The notes below the pieces were generated by a model. The model was given only the letters and a program-made list of their open reading frames with translations, made no database searches and had not been told where the DNA came from. A stretch of DNA of 14,069 nucleotides from Pseudomonadota bacterium (GTDB lineage: Bacteria > Myxococcota_A > Polyangia > Fen-1088): contig JAEXQJ010000082.1 in the NCBI GenBank assembly GCA_023438785.1, positions 1-14,069 of the forward strand, given 5' to 3'. The position numbers were made by a program, and so were the translations under genes. Below, one piece after another: positions 1 to 6,623 of the stretch (within the stretch, counting starts at the first letter, position 1; every line of letters begins with the position of its first letter).

Positions 1-401
1 CCCGGGAACTGCATGAGACCCCAGTTCACGTCTTTGTCCGTGGCCGGCAGGACCTGATCCAGGGCGGCCGTGATCTCGGCCCACCGCGTGTTACCCGTGG
101 CACGAATCTTCTCATCGATCATCGAGGACGACGTATCGAGGACCAGCAACACGTCACCCGGTGAGCGGTCCAGGTTCTGCGTCTGGACGCCACAGTTGGC
201 ATCCGCGGTCGGCACATTCCCGCTGGGGACCTGGCCGATGGCCCCGGCCGCCGCGCCCGGCAACAGCGATCCCCCCGAGCCCCCAAAACCCGAGCTCGCC
301 CCGACGCCGCCGTTGCTGACCGGCGTTGGCCCTCCACATGTCGCCACCATCGCCGCTGCCCAGACCCACAGGCCGATGCTGCTTCTGAAGGTTTGCCTCA
401 T
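1..401 (-). CDS. vWA-domain secreted/lipoprotein-like protein, 5' portion only
   Basis: The gene starts at the ATG complementary to 399-401 and stays open to the left window edge (133 codons seen), so the C-terminal part is missing. The N-terminus is a signal sequence: basic MRQTFR, then a hydrophobic run ending AMVATC. This could be a lipobox, although T at -1 is not ideal. A low-complexity Gly/Ser/Pro linker follows, then a Cys, then the start of a von Willebrand A domain. The strand VLLVLDTSSSM carries the DxSxS metal-ion-dependent adhesion motif, and further on comes a segment ending NWGLMQFPG, typical of these domains. Proteins of this layout are common as surface lipoproteins in myxobacteria. 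The ligand is unknown. It lies downstream of the hydrolase gene on the same strand but beyond a terminator-like hairpin, so it is probably transcribed separately. The call is firm for the vWA fold and moderate for lipidation. Confidence 0.8.
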   Translation of the reverse strand, partial: MRQTFRSSIGLWVWAAAMVATCGGPTPVSNGGVGASSGFGGSGGSLLPGAAAGAIGQVPSGNVPTADANCGVQTQNLDRSPGDVLLVLDTSSSMIDEKIRATGNTRWAEITAALDQVLPATDKDVNWGLMQFP

Positions 402-423
402 GGCGGGCTCAGCTTGCACGTCA

Positions 424-476
424 CGGGCCACCGGCCCGGCAGGCCGCGCCCACAGAAATCGCGCCCTTGGCGCGAT
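424..476 (-). terminator. Intrinsic-terminator-like hairpin after the MBL hydrolase gene
   Basis: Positions 458-465 (ATCGCGCC) and 469-476 (GGCGCGAT) form a perfect 8-bp stem with a 3-nt loop. Read on the minus strand, it begins 22 nt past the hydrolase stop codon at 498 and is followed by TTTCT. A second perfect 6-bp stem with a 3-nt loop lies just beyond it at 424-438. The T-tract is short, so termination efficiency is uncertain. Confidence 0.55.
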
Positions 477-497
477 GGTCTGGCCCGGGACGCAACG

Positions 498-1376
498 TCA
501 GGAGCGCGTTGCAACGTCGGCTGCAACAGAGCCGTCCGGCAGGCCCAATTCGAGCACCATCCCTGCTTCGCCTGGTTGGACGCGACGACCGAAGGTCTGC
601 CGCAGGGTCTCGATGACCTCGTCGCCCGTGCAGTGGGCCGGGATCACCAGCTCGGGGTCGATCTCGGCCAGGGCACGCAGCGTGGGCTCGATGCGCTGGG
701 GCCCGGCCTCGAGCAGATGAAGGCCGCCCACCACGGCGTGGACACGCGACACACCTGAGGTGGCCCTGGCGTGCTGGAGCGTGTTGATGACCCCCGCGTG
801 CCCGCAGCCCATGAGAACCACCAGCCCGCGCGGAGTCACCACCCAGAGGCAGAGTTCGTCTTCAATGGGATCGGGCCGCGTGGCCTCGCCATCGAAGAAG
901 AATGGCCCGCCCGCATCCTCGTAGCTGGTCACACGGGGAATGGGACCGCTGAGCATCACGCCGGGAGCGATCTCGACGGTCGTCGTGGTCCACTTCACGC
1001 GGCCCGAGGGCTCGCACTGCAAAGTGAAGCGGGCCGAATCCGGCAAGCCGATGGACTTCACGCCTTGCGCGCGAACCGAGAAGCGCGACCTCAGGATTCC
1101 AGGATGTGCGTAGGTCGTCACGCACGGAGCCCGCTGCACCGCCGCCGCCACGCCCCCCGTGTGATCGTAGTGCCCGTGACTGATCACCAAGGCCTGCGCG
1201 CTGCCGAGGTCCACTTCCAAGTGGGCCGCATTGTGGGCGAGCGCCGTGCCCTGCCCCGTATCGAAGAGGATCTGAGCTCCGCCGGCCTCGACCCAAACCG
1301 AGAAGCCGTGCTCGACCACCAGCCCGGGCCTGGCGCGGTTGTCGACAAGGATGGTCAACTTGAGGTTCGGGCACAT
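498..1376 (-). CDS. MBL-fold metallo-hydrolase, COG1237 (dihydropterin-phosphate synthase-like) family
   Basis: This 292-residue protein has no signal peptide and is predicted cytosolic. The metal-binding signature HGHYDH sits at residues 67-72, giving H67, H69, D71 and H72. Further probable ligands are H193 in GCGHAGVIN, H220 in GGLHL, and a late His in IPAHCTGDE. GCGHAGVIN and GGLHL together are characteristic of the COG1237 branch, which includes archaeal 7,8-dihydropterin-6-yl-methyl-aminobenzene 5'-phosphate synthase. Most bacterial members are uncharacterised, so the substrate is not assigned. The ATG at 1376 is the first start after an in-frame TGA six bases upstream, and no strong Shine-Dalgarno is visible. 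It appears monocistronic, with a hairpin downstream and a possible promoter near 1519-1545. Confidence 0.88.
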   Translation of the reverse strand: MCPNLKLTILVDNRARPGLVVEHGFSVWVEAGGAQILFDTGQGTALAHNAAHLEVDLGSAQALVISHGHYDHTGGVAAAVQRAPCVTTYAHPGILRSRFSVRAQGVKSIGLPDSARFTLQCEPSGRVKWTTTTVEIAPGVMLSGPIPRVTSYEDAGGPFFFDGEATRPDPIEDELCLWVVTPRGLVVLMGCGHAGVINTLQHARATSGVSRVHAVVGGLHLLEAGPQRIEPTLRALAEIDPELVIPAHCTGDEVIETLRQTFGRRVQPGEAGMVLELGLPDGSVAADVATRS

Positions 1377-1420
1377 GGTTCATGCAGCATAGCAGGAGGG
1401 CCGCCAGCCAGAAGTCGTGG

Positions 1421-1452
1421 GCCCCGGCCACCGAACGACTGAGGGCCGGGGC
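1421..1452. repeat. 9-bp inverted repeat upstream of the MBL gene
   Basis: GCCCCGGCC at 1421-1429 is mirrored by GGCCGGGGC at 1444-1452, with a 14-nt loop. It lies 45-76 bp upstream of the hydrolase start, between that gene and its candidate promoter, so it would sit in the 5' leader of the mRNA. No T-tract follows on either strand. It may be a leader structure or a protein site. The function is unknown. Confidence 0.4.
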
Positions 1453-1518
1453 AGGACAACTCCCCACAGGCAACTCACGAGCCGGCCGAATGCTCGCGGT
1501 AGCATGATTTGGCCACTG

Positions 1519-1545
1519 GTATTACCCGCGAACCGGAGCTGTCAA
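1519..1545 (-). promoter_or_regulatory. Possible sigma-70-type promoter for the MBL hydrolase
   Basis: On the minus strand, TTGACA (complement of 1540-1545) is followed after 15 nt by TAATAC (complement of 1519-1524). Both hexamers are near consensus and AT-richer than their surroundings, but the 15-nt spacer is shorter than the usual 16-18. It would give a leader of roughly 135 nt before the ATG at 1376. Confidence 0.35.
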
Positions 1546-1560
1546 GCACCCGCGCTCGCG

Positions 1561-1576
1561 GGCGCGCTCCCGCGCC
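1561..1576 (-). terminator. GC-rich hairpin after the C_GCAxxG_C_C gene
   Basis: GGCGCG at 1561-1566 pairs with CGCGCC at 1571-1576 around a 4-nt loop, 13 nt past the stop codon at 1590. There is no T-tract, so this is a weak terminator call based on position and stem only. Confidence 0.3.
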
Positions 1577-1589
1577 GGGCAGCGCCGTG

Positions 1590-2111
1590 TCACTCCGTGC
1601 CTTGGCCCGTCACCGCCGGCGCCGCCATGCCCGCGCGGTCTTGCTGGTCCTGAGCGCCCGGCGCGAACAACGTTCGGAAAGCGATGTCCGCGGCCGAGGC
1701 GACGAAGCGAGCGCAGGGCCGCTTGGCGTAGTATTCGGCGGTCCTCTCCGACGGATCGGGCGCGGGAGAGCACGCTGCGGAGCGAAGGAGCTCATAGCAA
1801 CTCGTGGTCGCGTGCCTTTGGGAGAATTCGCCGAGCATCTTCTTGACCGTGTCGTAAAGCGCCTTCTTGGACGCTCGGTCCGTCGGTGCGTAACCTCCGG
1901 CCACGGCCCCCGCGACGAAGACCATGGCGCTCACCGCGCCGCAGGTTCCCCGCGAGCCACCCATGCCGCCCCCAAAACCCGCCATCACTTTGTGGACGGC
2001 CTTCGCTTCCATCCCGATGTGATCGGCGAAAGCCGCCGCGGTGGCCTGCGCGCAGTTGTAGCCTTGCTCGAAGAAGGCAACAGCCTTCTGACTGGGACTC
2101 ACGTTCGCCAT
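1590..2111 (-). CDS. C_GCAxxG_C_C family redox-active protein
   Basis: This 173-residue protein has no signal peptide. It matches the C_GCAxxG_C_C family (Pfam PF09719). The family signature is seen as GYNCAQA (Cys20), a Gly-rich stretch leading to GTCGAV (Cys57), TSCYELL (Cys105) and RPCARF (Cys133), with one further Cys at 114. The family is regarded as redox-active, possibly metal- or cluster-binding, but its reaction is not established. The ATG at 2111 is preferred over an in-frame ATG 51 nt upstream because GAGG lies at the right distance and the upstream ATG would lie inside the preceding gene. Its start is 7 nt past the stop of the OB-fold gene, so the two form an operon. That operon is probably driven by the sigma-54 promoter at 2663-2678. 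Confidence 0.9.
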   Translation of the reverse strand: MANVSPSQKAVAFFEQGYNCAQATAAAFADHIGMEAKAVHKVMAGFGGGMGGSRGTCGAVSAMVFVAGAVAGGYAPTDRASKKALYDTVKKMLGEFSQRHATTSCYELLRSAACSPAPDPSERTAEYYAKRPCARFVASAADIAFRTLFAPGAQDQQDRAGMAAPAVTGQGTE

Positions 2112-2118
2112 CGTGCCT

Positions 2119-2589
2119 CTACCGGCCCCGCCGACGCCAGCCGGCCCAGACAGGGACGCCATTGTCGTTTCGAAGTCGTAGCACCTGACCGCCCTTCGTC
2201 ACTTCGGCGGCGATGATGGCCGGCTTTCCCTCGAAGGTGATGCGCGAGCCCCGCACGGTGATCTGGTCACCCGGCGCGAGAGTCACGGACTGCTTGTCGA
2301 GATACCACGACGGGCCCAGGTGGACGGGGATGGTCTCGCCCTTGTCGGATCTCAGCGTGGCGTGCACGCCGCCCATCCCGTTCGGAGCGCCGATCCTCTC
2401 CACTGAGACGATCTCTCCCGAGATCGTCTCCACCGTCTTGGGGTCGTACAGGCGATCCTGCCAGGCGCCGCGGCCCGGGCCACACGCCCGCCCCGCACAA
2501 GGAGAACCGCTGCCCTTGGGCTGGGCCGCGGCCATGGCCGACGTCCCGACGAGCAGACACAGCGAAACGGTTGCGATCGATAAACGCAT
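2119..2589 (-). CDS. Exported OB-fold-like small protein
   Basis: This 156-residue protein starts at the ATG at 2589, preceded by a GGAAGAAAGG ribosome site. Residues 1-22 are a Sec signal peptide (basic start, hydrophobic core, AMAAA cleavage region). Next comes a short Gly/Cys-rich stretch with two Cys in a CxxxxC arrangement (residues 31-36). The remaining roughly 100 residues alternate as beta strands: SGEIVSVERIG, then IPVHLGPSWYL, PGDQITVRGS and KPAIIAAEV. Similar proteins occur in Geobacter-like and other deltaproteobacterial genomes and are often labelled DNA-binding or OB-fold proteins. The signal peptide argues for a periplasmic role, and DNA binding is unlikely. It is the first gene of the two-gene operon with the C_GCAxxG_C_C protein, which suggests a shared redox or metal stress role. 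The exact function is unknown. Confidence 0.82.
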   Translation of the reverse strand: MRLSIATVSLCLLVGTSAMAAAQPKGSGSPCAGRACGPGRGAWQDRLYDPKTVETISGEIVSVERIGAPNGMGGVHATLRSDKGETIPVHLGPSWYLDKQSVTLAPGDQITVRGSRITFEGKPAIIAAEVTKGGQVLRLRNDNGVPVWAGWRRRGR

Positions 2590-2662
2590 GGGGCGGACCT
2601 TTCTTCCATCTTTGCCGGATTCAGACCAGGGACTTCTGCGACTCAGGACAGATCGGGACCTC

Positions 2663-2678
2663 AGCAATCCCCGTGCCC
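2663..2678 (-). promoter_or_regulatory. Sigma-54 (-24/-12) promoter for the OB-fold / C_GCAxxG operon
   Basis: The minus strand reads GGGCACGGGGATTGCT, matching the RpoN consensus TGGCACGNNNNTTGCW at every specified position but the first. The invariant GG (2677-2676) and GC (2665-2664) are exactly 10 nt apart. The predicted start site is near 2652, giving a leader of about 60 nt before the ATG at 2589. The adjacent divergent gene encodes a sigma-54 activator, which strongly supports the call. Confidence 0.85.
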
Positions 2679-2738
2679 GCCACGGCCCGGTCAGCCGCGC
2701 CCCGGCACACGGGCCACGTCTGCCGCTTCGGTTTGCAT

Positions 2739-2767
2739 GTGGAACAATTTGCACCATTATGTTCCAC
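2739..2767. promoter_or_regulatory. Perfect inverted repeat, likely enhancer/operator for the sigma-54 activator
   Basis: GTGGAACA at 2739-2746 is the exact reverse complement of TGTTCCAC at 2760-2767, with a 13-bp AT-rich spacer in otherwise GC-rich DNA. Its centre is about 100 bp upstream of the start site predicted for the divergent sigma-54 promoter, a typical distance for an activator enhancer. It ends 8 bp before the activator's own ATG, so binding could also autoregulate that gene. The dyad fits a dimeric Fis-type HTH. Confidence 0.7.
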
Positions 2768-2775
2768 TGCACCCC

Positions 2776-4233
2776 ATGTCCGAGAACCGCAGGCACAGCC
2801 CACCCGTCGCGCGACCGGTCGACGAGCTGCACGCGCTCATCTTCGACAGCATCCACGAGGGCGTGTTCACGGTCGACCACGACTTCCGCATCACCTCCTT
2901 CAACCAAGAGGCGGAGCGCATCACGGGGGCGACGCGGCGCCAGGCCGTGGGCAGAAAGTGCTACGAGGTCTTTCGCGCCAGCATCTGCCAGAAGGGTTGC
3001 GCCTTGAAGGAGACGCTGGCCACGGGCCGCCCGCTGCGTGACGTACGCGTCGACGTGCTGAACTCGGCCATGTTGCCGGTGCCGCTGGCCGTCTCCACGG
3101 CGGTGCTCCGGCGGGGCGATCGCATGGTGGGCGGCGTGGAGATCTTCCGCGACATCTCCGACCTGGAGAGTCTGCGCCGGGAGCTGAAGGGCAAAGCGAG
3201 CTTCGAGGAGATCGTGGGCACCAGCCCGGTGATGCAGCAACTCTTCCAACTGCTCCCCGACGTGGCCGCCTCCGACGCGCCCGTGCTCATCGAGGGGCCG
3301 AGCGGCACAGGCAAGGAGCTGGTCGCCAGCGCCATCCACAGCCTCAGCGCGCGCCGGGACAAGCCCTTCGTGCGGGTCAACTGCGGCGCACTGCCCGACA
3401 CCCTGCTGGAATCCGAGCTCTTCGGCTACGTTCGCGGTGCCTTCACCGATGCGCGCAGTGACAAGCCTGGCCACTTCGCGCTGGCCGACGGCGGCACCAT
3501 CCTGCTCGACGAGATCGGCGACGTCACGCCCGCCTTTCAACTCAAGCTCCTGAGGGTGCTGCAAGAGGGGGAGATCCAACCTCTGGGCGGGCGCAAGCCG
3601 GTCAAGGTCGACGTCCGCGTGCTGGCCGCCACCAACCGCAACCTGGCCAAGATGGTCGACGAGGGGAGATTTCGACAGGACCTGTACTACCGAATCCGGG
3701 TCGTCCCGGTGGTTCTGGCGCCACTCAAGAAGCGCCGGGAGGACGTGCCGCTGCTCGTGGCGCATTTCATACGTCGCCTGGCCGTGAAGACGGGCAAGAA
3801 CATCCGCGACATCGCCCCCAAGGCGATGGCGGCGCTTCGCGACTACGACTACCCCGGCAACGTGCGCGAGCTGCAAAACATCCTCGAGCGCATCTTCGTC
3901 CTGTGCCACGGCCCGCGCATCGAGTTGAAGGACCTTCCCGAGGAGCTCCAAGCTCGGAGCACGCGGCCTTCGCAGGGCGACGCGCAAAGCGAAGCCCGGC
4001 GCAAACCCTCGGAGCGCGCGCTGCTGAAGACGGCCGCGACGGTGCACGAGGAGCGATCAGCCGAGGATCCCGTGACGCGGCATCTGCTAGAAGCCCTGGC
4101 TGCCCACGCCTGGGATCGCACGAAGACCGCCAAGAGCCTCGGCATCGGACGCAACACCCTGTGGCGACGGATGAAGGAACATGGCCTCGTGTCACCGCGA
4201 CCGTCGTCCGGTGGGGGCACGCGGATTGCTTGA
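2776..4233 (+). CDS. Sigma-54-dependent activator, PAS-AAA+-Fis, with Cys-bearing PAS domain
   Basis: This 485-residue cytosolic enhancer-binding protein has a PAS sensor domain at about residues 15-130. It carries Cys62, Cys71 and Cys75 (Cx8Cx3C), a spacing that suggests a redox, metal or Fe-S input. The AAA+ domain spans about 145-375, with Walker A GPSGTGKE (174-181), the sigma-54 contact loop GAFTDA (221-226) and Walker B GGTILLDEIGD (239-249). A Fis-type helix-turn-helix (TAKSLGIGRNTLWRRMKEHG) closes the protein. There is no receiver domain, so signalling is probably direct through PAS. The ATG at 2776 is chosen over one at 2737 because the earlier start lies before and translates through the inverted repeat. 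No good Shine-Dalgarno precedes either. It should activate the divergent two-gene operon, and it is followed after 13 nt by the NifX-like gene. Confidence 0.95.
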   Translation: MSENRRHSPPVARPVDELHALIFDSIHEGVFTVDHDFRITSFNQEAERITGATRRQAVGRKCYEVFRASICQKGCALKETLATGRPLRDVRVDVLNSAMLPVPLAVSTAVLRRGDRMVGGVEIFRDISDLESLRRELKGKASFEEIVGTSPVMQQLFQLLPDVAASDAPVLIEGPSGTGKELVASAIHSLSARRDKPFVRVNCGALPDTLLESELFGYVRGAFTDARSDKPGHFALADGGTILLDEIGDVTPAFQLKLLRVLQEGEIQPLGGRKPVKVDVRVLAATNRNLAKMVDEGRFRQDLYYRIRVVPVVLAPLKKRREDVPLLVAHFIRRLAVKTGKNIRDIAPKAMAALRDYDYPGNVRELQNILERIFVLCHGPRIELKDLPEELQARSTRPSQGDAQSEARRKPSERALLKTAATVHEERSAEDPVTRHLLEALAAHAWDRTKTAKSLGIGRNTLWRRMKEHGLVSPRPSSGGGTRIA

Positions 4234-4246
4234 GTGTTCCCCGAAC

Positions 4247-4606
4247 GTGACGACCTGTGTAGGGCTCCCACTCTTCGGCAACGAGATTTCGCCTCGGTTC
4301 TGTTTTGCGGAGACCATCTTGGTCGTCCAGCTCGACAGGGGCAGGGAGGTCCGACGGTTCGTCATGTCGCTCGGCGAGCCCTGGCTGCCCGGCCGTATGG
4401 CGGGGTTGGCCACACTCGGCGTTCGCACTCTGCTGTGCGGGGGCTTCAACCGCGCCTACTTGCCCACGGCGACACGGCTGGGGATCCGGGTCATCACGGG
4501 CCTCGCCGGCGACGCCGAGGATGTGCTGGCCAGGTTCCTGCGAGGCCAGCTCATCCCCGGAGGCACCCGGCCGCGGAGATGCGGGCGCATGATGCGGCCC
4601 AAATAG
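4247..4606 (+). CDS. NifX/NafY-like (dinitrogenase Fe-Mo cofactor-type) protein
   Basis: This 119-residue protein has the fold signature of Pfam PF02579. It opens with GLPLFGNEISPRFCFAE, close to the family's PlFGxxIsPRFDxA start, continues with a beta-alpha unit around MAGLGVRTLLCGGF-type sequence (MAGLATLGVRTLLCGG), and ends with GIRVITGLAGDAEDVL. Family members bind iron-molybdenum cofactor precursors or other Fe-S-type ligands. Many deltaproteobacterial copies lie outside nitrogenase clusters and have no proven role. The GTG start at 4247 puts the conserved motif at residue 7, as in relatives, and lies 13 nt past the activator stop. An in-frame ATG at 4181 would overlap the activator and is rejected. 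No nif structural genes are in the window. It is probably cotranscribed with the activator and linked to its redox or metal signal. Confidence 0.82.
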   Translation: MTTCVGLPLFGNEISPRFCFAETILVVQLDRGREVRRFVMSLGEPWLPGRMAGLATLGVRTLLCGGFNRAYLPTATRLGIRVITGLAGDAEDVLARFLRGQLIPGGTRPRRCGRMMRPK

Positions 4607-4611
4607 GGCGG

Positions 4612-5577
4612 TTACGGCTCGCTGGCCCGCTCGACGGTGAACCCCTGCCCGCTGGCCATGGCCAACACGTCGTCCGGGCGGGCGCCTGACATCGTCAGAT
4701 AGTCGCCGATGATGGTTCGGTTCGCTCCTGCTCGAAATATGGCAGAGCACTGCTCGCCGAGCTGCGCCTCTCGGCCCCCCATCACGATGATCTCCGCCTT
4801 GGGAAGCATCAAGCGGAACACGGCCACGATGGCCAGACACTCCTCGGGCGGCAGCCGGGGCTGGGATTCCAAGGGCGTGCCCGGACGCGCGTCGAGGAAG
4901 TTGATGGGCACGCCATCCACCCCGATCTGGCGCAGGGTCTCGGCCAGCTCGACCCGCTGGGCAGGCGTCTCGCCCAGGCCAAAGATGCCGCCGCAGCACA
5001 CCGACAGACCCACCGCCTTGGCCGCCCGAATGGTCGCCAGCTTCTGTTCGAAGGTGTGGGTGGTGCAGATCGACGGAAAGAAGCTGCGGCTGGTCTCCAG
5101 ATTGTGGTGATAGCGCTGTAGGCCAGCTCGGTGGAGCCGTGCAAGCCGGGTCTCATCCATGAAGCCCAAAGACGCGCATCGGCGAAGGCGCGTCTTCTGG
5201 GCGATGCCCTCCAAGGCCTCTTCGATCTCAGACAGTTCGGACTCGCTGGCGATCCCGCGTCCCGAGGTCACGATCGAGAACGACGTCGCGCCCTTCTCCT
5301 CTGCCTTCACGGCGAGCTCCACCAGTCTGCGCGCCCGCAGAAGCCCATGTACGACCAGGTTGCCGCGACGAGCATGCACCGACTGTGCGCAGAATCGGCA
5401 ATCCTCGCCGCAGATGCCCGACTTGGCGTTGACGATGGCGCAGAAGCCGACCTTGGTCCCGAAGGAGGCCGCCCGTGTGGCATCGGCCTGCTTCAGGAGC
5501 TCTCCGTGCCCAGCACCGGCACCCTGGCGCAGCAACTGTTCGGCTTCATCGACGGAAATGGTCGGGAACTCGTTCAT
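4612..5577 (-). CDS. bioB: Biotin synthase (radical SAM)
   Basis: This 321-residue protein catalyses sulfur insertion into dethiobiotin, the last step of biotin synthesis, using a radical-SAM [4Fe-4S] cluster and a sacrificial [2Fe-2S] cluster. The radical-SAM triad is SGICGEDCRFCAQ (CxxxCxxC). Other hallmarks are YHHNLETS, SVCCGGIFGLGE with a cluster Cys, and MGGRE with the conserved Arg ligand. The C-terminal GANRTIIGDYLT block is also typical. The ATG at 5577 is chosen because the sequence then aligns with other BioB N-termini. An in-frame ATG at 5661 would overlap the upstream remnant, and GAAGG lies 11 nt before 5577. The gene is intact, begins 41 nt after the stop of the thrS remnant, and converges with the NifX-like gene with 5 nt between stops. 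No other bio genes are present. Confidence 0.96.
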   Translation of the reverse strand: MNEFPTISVDEAEQLLRQGAGAGHGELLKQADATRAASFGTKVGFCAIVNAKSGICGEDCRFCAQSVHARRGNLVVHGLLRARRLVELAVKAEEKGATSFSIVTSGRGIASESELSEIEEALEGIAQKTRLRRCASLGFMDETRLARLHRAGLQRYHHNLETSRSFFPSICTTHTFEQKLATIRAAKAVGLSVCCGGIFGLGETPAQRVELAETLRQIGVDGVPINFLDARPGTPLESQPRLPPEECLAIVAVFRLMLPKAEIIVMGGREAQLGEQCSAIFRAGANRTIIGDYLTMSGARPDDVLAMASGQGFTVERASEP

Positions 5578-5618
5578 GGGGGGGTGACACCTTCGGTAAT
5601 CGGCTTCGGAGAGGGCGG

Positions 5619-6579
5619 TCAGGCGAGACGTGGTGGACTCGCCTCCTTGGCCAGCCTGCACGCTAACTCGCCAACGCCTGTCGCGGGTAGCTGTTCTCCA
5701 CCGCGCGTCCTGGGCGACACCACCTGGGCGGCCATGTCCTTCTCACCAACCACGAGCATGTAAGGGATTTTGCTCAGCTGGGCGCGTCGGATCTTCGCCC
5801 CCAGCTTGTCGGATGATGTGTCCACTTCGACGCGCAGCCCGGCGCAGCGCAACGCGGCCTGCACCTCACGCGCGTAACCGTCGGCCTTCTCGGACACCGT
5901 GAGCACGCGGGCTTGCTCGGGCGCCAACCAAAGGGGAAAGGCGCCGGCGTAGTGCTCGATCAGGATCGCCACGAAGCGCTCGATGGAGCCGAGCAGGGCG
6001 CGATGGATCATGACCGGCTGTCTGCGGCTTCCGTCGGGGGCGACGTACTCCAAGGCGAACCGCTCCGGCAGCTGGAAGTCGAGCTGGAAGGTCGTGCACT
6101 GCCACTCGCGACCGAGAGCATCCTTGACCTTGAGGTCGATCTTGGGGCCGTAGAAGCCTCCTCCACGCGGGCCAGGTGCGCTTCGAGATCGCTCGGGGTC
6201 GCGAACGCGGTGCCGTAGATGCGCTGGAGCTGCGGGTTGCGCTCGTCTCCACGCCAGTAGGCCCCCGCGAAGGAGAGCACCTTGAAGGCGCCAATCTGCC
6301 CGGTACGTTCGACGTGCGGACCGCGGCAGAGATCCACGAAGTCACCGTGCTCATAAAGCGAAATCTCCTCGCCCGGCGGAATGGCTTCGATCAACTCGAC
6401 CTTGTAGCGCTCGTTCCGCGCGCGGAACAAGGCCAAGGCCTCCGCGCGGGAAATCACGCGGCGCTGGAAAGGGAGATCCTGCGCCACGATCTCGGCCATC
6501 GCGGCTTCGATCCTCGCCACATCGGCAGGCTCGAAGGGCTCGGTCTCGAAGTCGTAGTAGAACCGGTCCTCGATGGCCC
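5619..6579 (-). pseudogene. thrS: Threonyl-tRNA synthetase remnant: 5' truncated, internal catalytic deletion, frameshifted
   Basis: Two pieces of one ThrRS lie in different frames. The upstream piece (about 6579 to 6156) begins at IEDRFYYDFE and runs through LCRGPHVERT, AGAYWRGDE and LQRIYGTAF to HLARVEEA. That is the later part of the editing domain. It lacks the TGS domain and the editing HxxxH. The sequence then jumps to GGGFYGPKIDLKVKDALGRE, WQCTTFQLDF and VMIHRALLGSIERF (motif 3), and continues through the anticodon-binding domain to a stop at 5619. Roughly 200 residues between RVEEA and GFYGPK, including class II motifs 1 and 2 and most of the zinc site, are gone. The join lies in GGAGGAGGC (complement of 6156-6164), which encodes EEA in one frame and GGG in the other, as expected for deletion at microhomology. 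The product cannot be a working synthetase, so an intact copy must exist elsewhere unless this is an assembly error. Confidence 0.9.
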
Positions 6580-6623
6580 ATCGCGCGGGTGGCCGCCCCA
6601 CGCAGGAGCCGTACAATCCCCTG

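Noticed and set aside
2741..2752. TGGAAC...TTTGC as a plus-strand sigma-54 promoter for the activator
   Set aside because: GG and GC are only 8 nt apart instead of 10. The segment is better explained as half of the inverted repeat.
2590..4047. Long minus-strand open frame running from the OB-fold gene back through the activator gene
   Set aside because: Only the last 156 codons look like a real protein. The rest is antisense to the clear sigma-54 activator and is Arg/His/Ala-rich, as expected for shadows in GC-rich DNA.
4247..4606. Nitrogenase cluster implied by the NifX-like gene
   Set aside because: No nifH, D, K, E, N or B is in the window, and NifX-family proteins are common outside nitrogen fixation.
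3767..4999. 410-codon minus-strand open frame
   Set aside because: It crosses the activator, NifX-like and bioB genes in the wrong frame and has no recognisable motif.
5619..6579. Programmed frameshift producing a functional short ThrRS-like protein
   Set aside because: There is no slippery heptamer with a following structure that I can see. Even a shifted product would lack motifs 1 and 2 and two zinc ligands.
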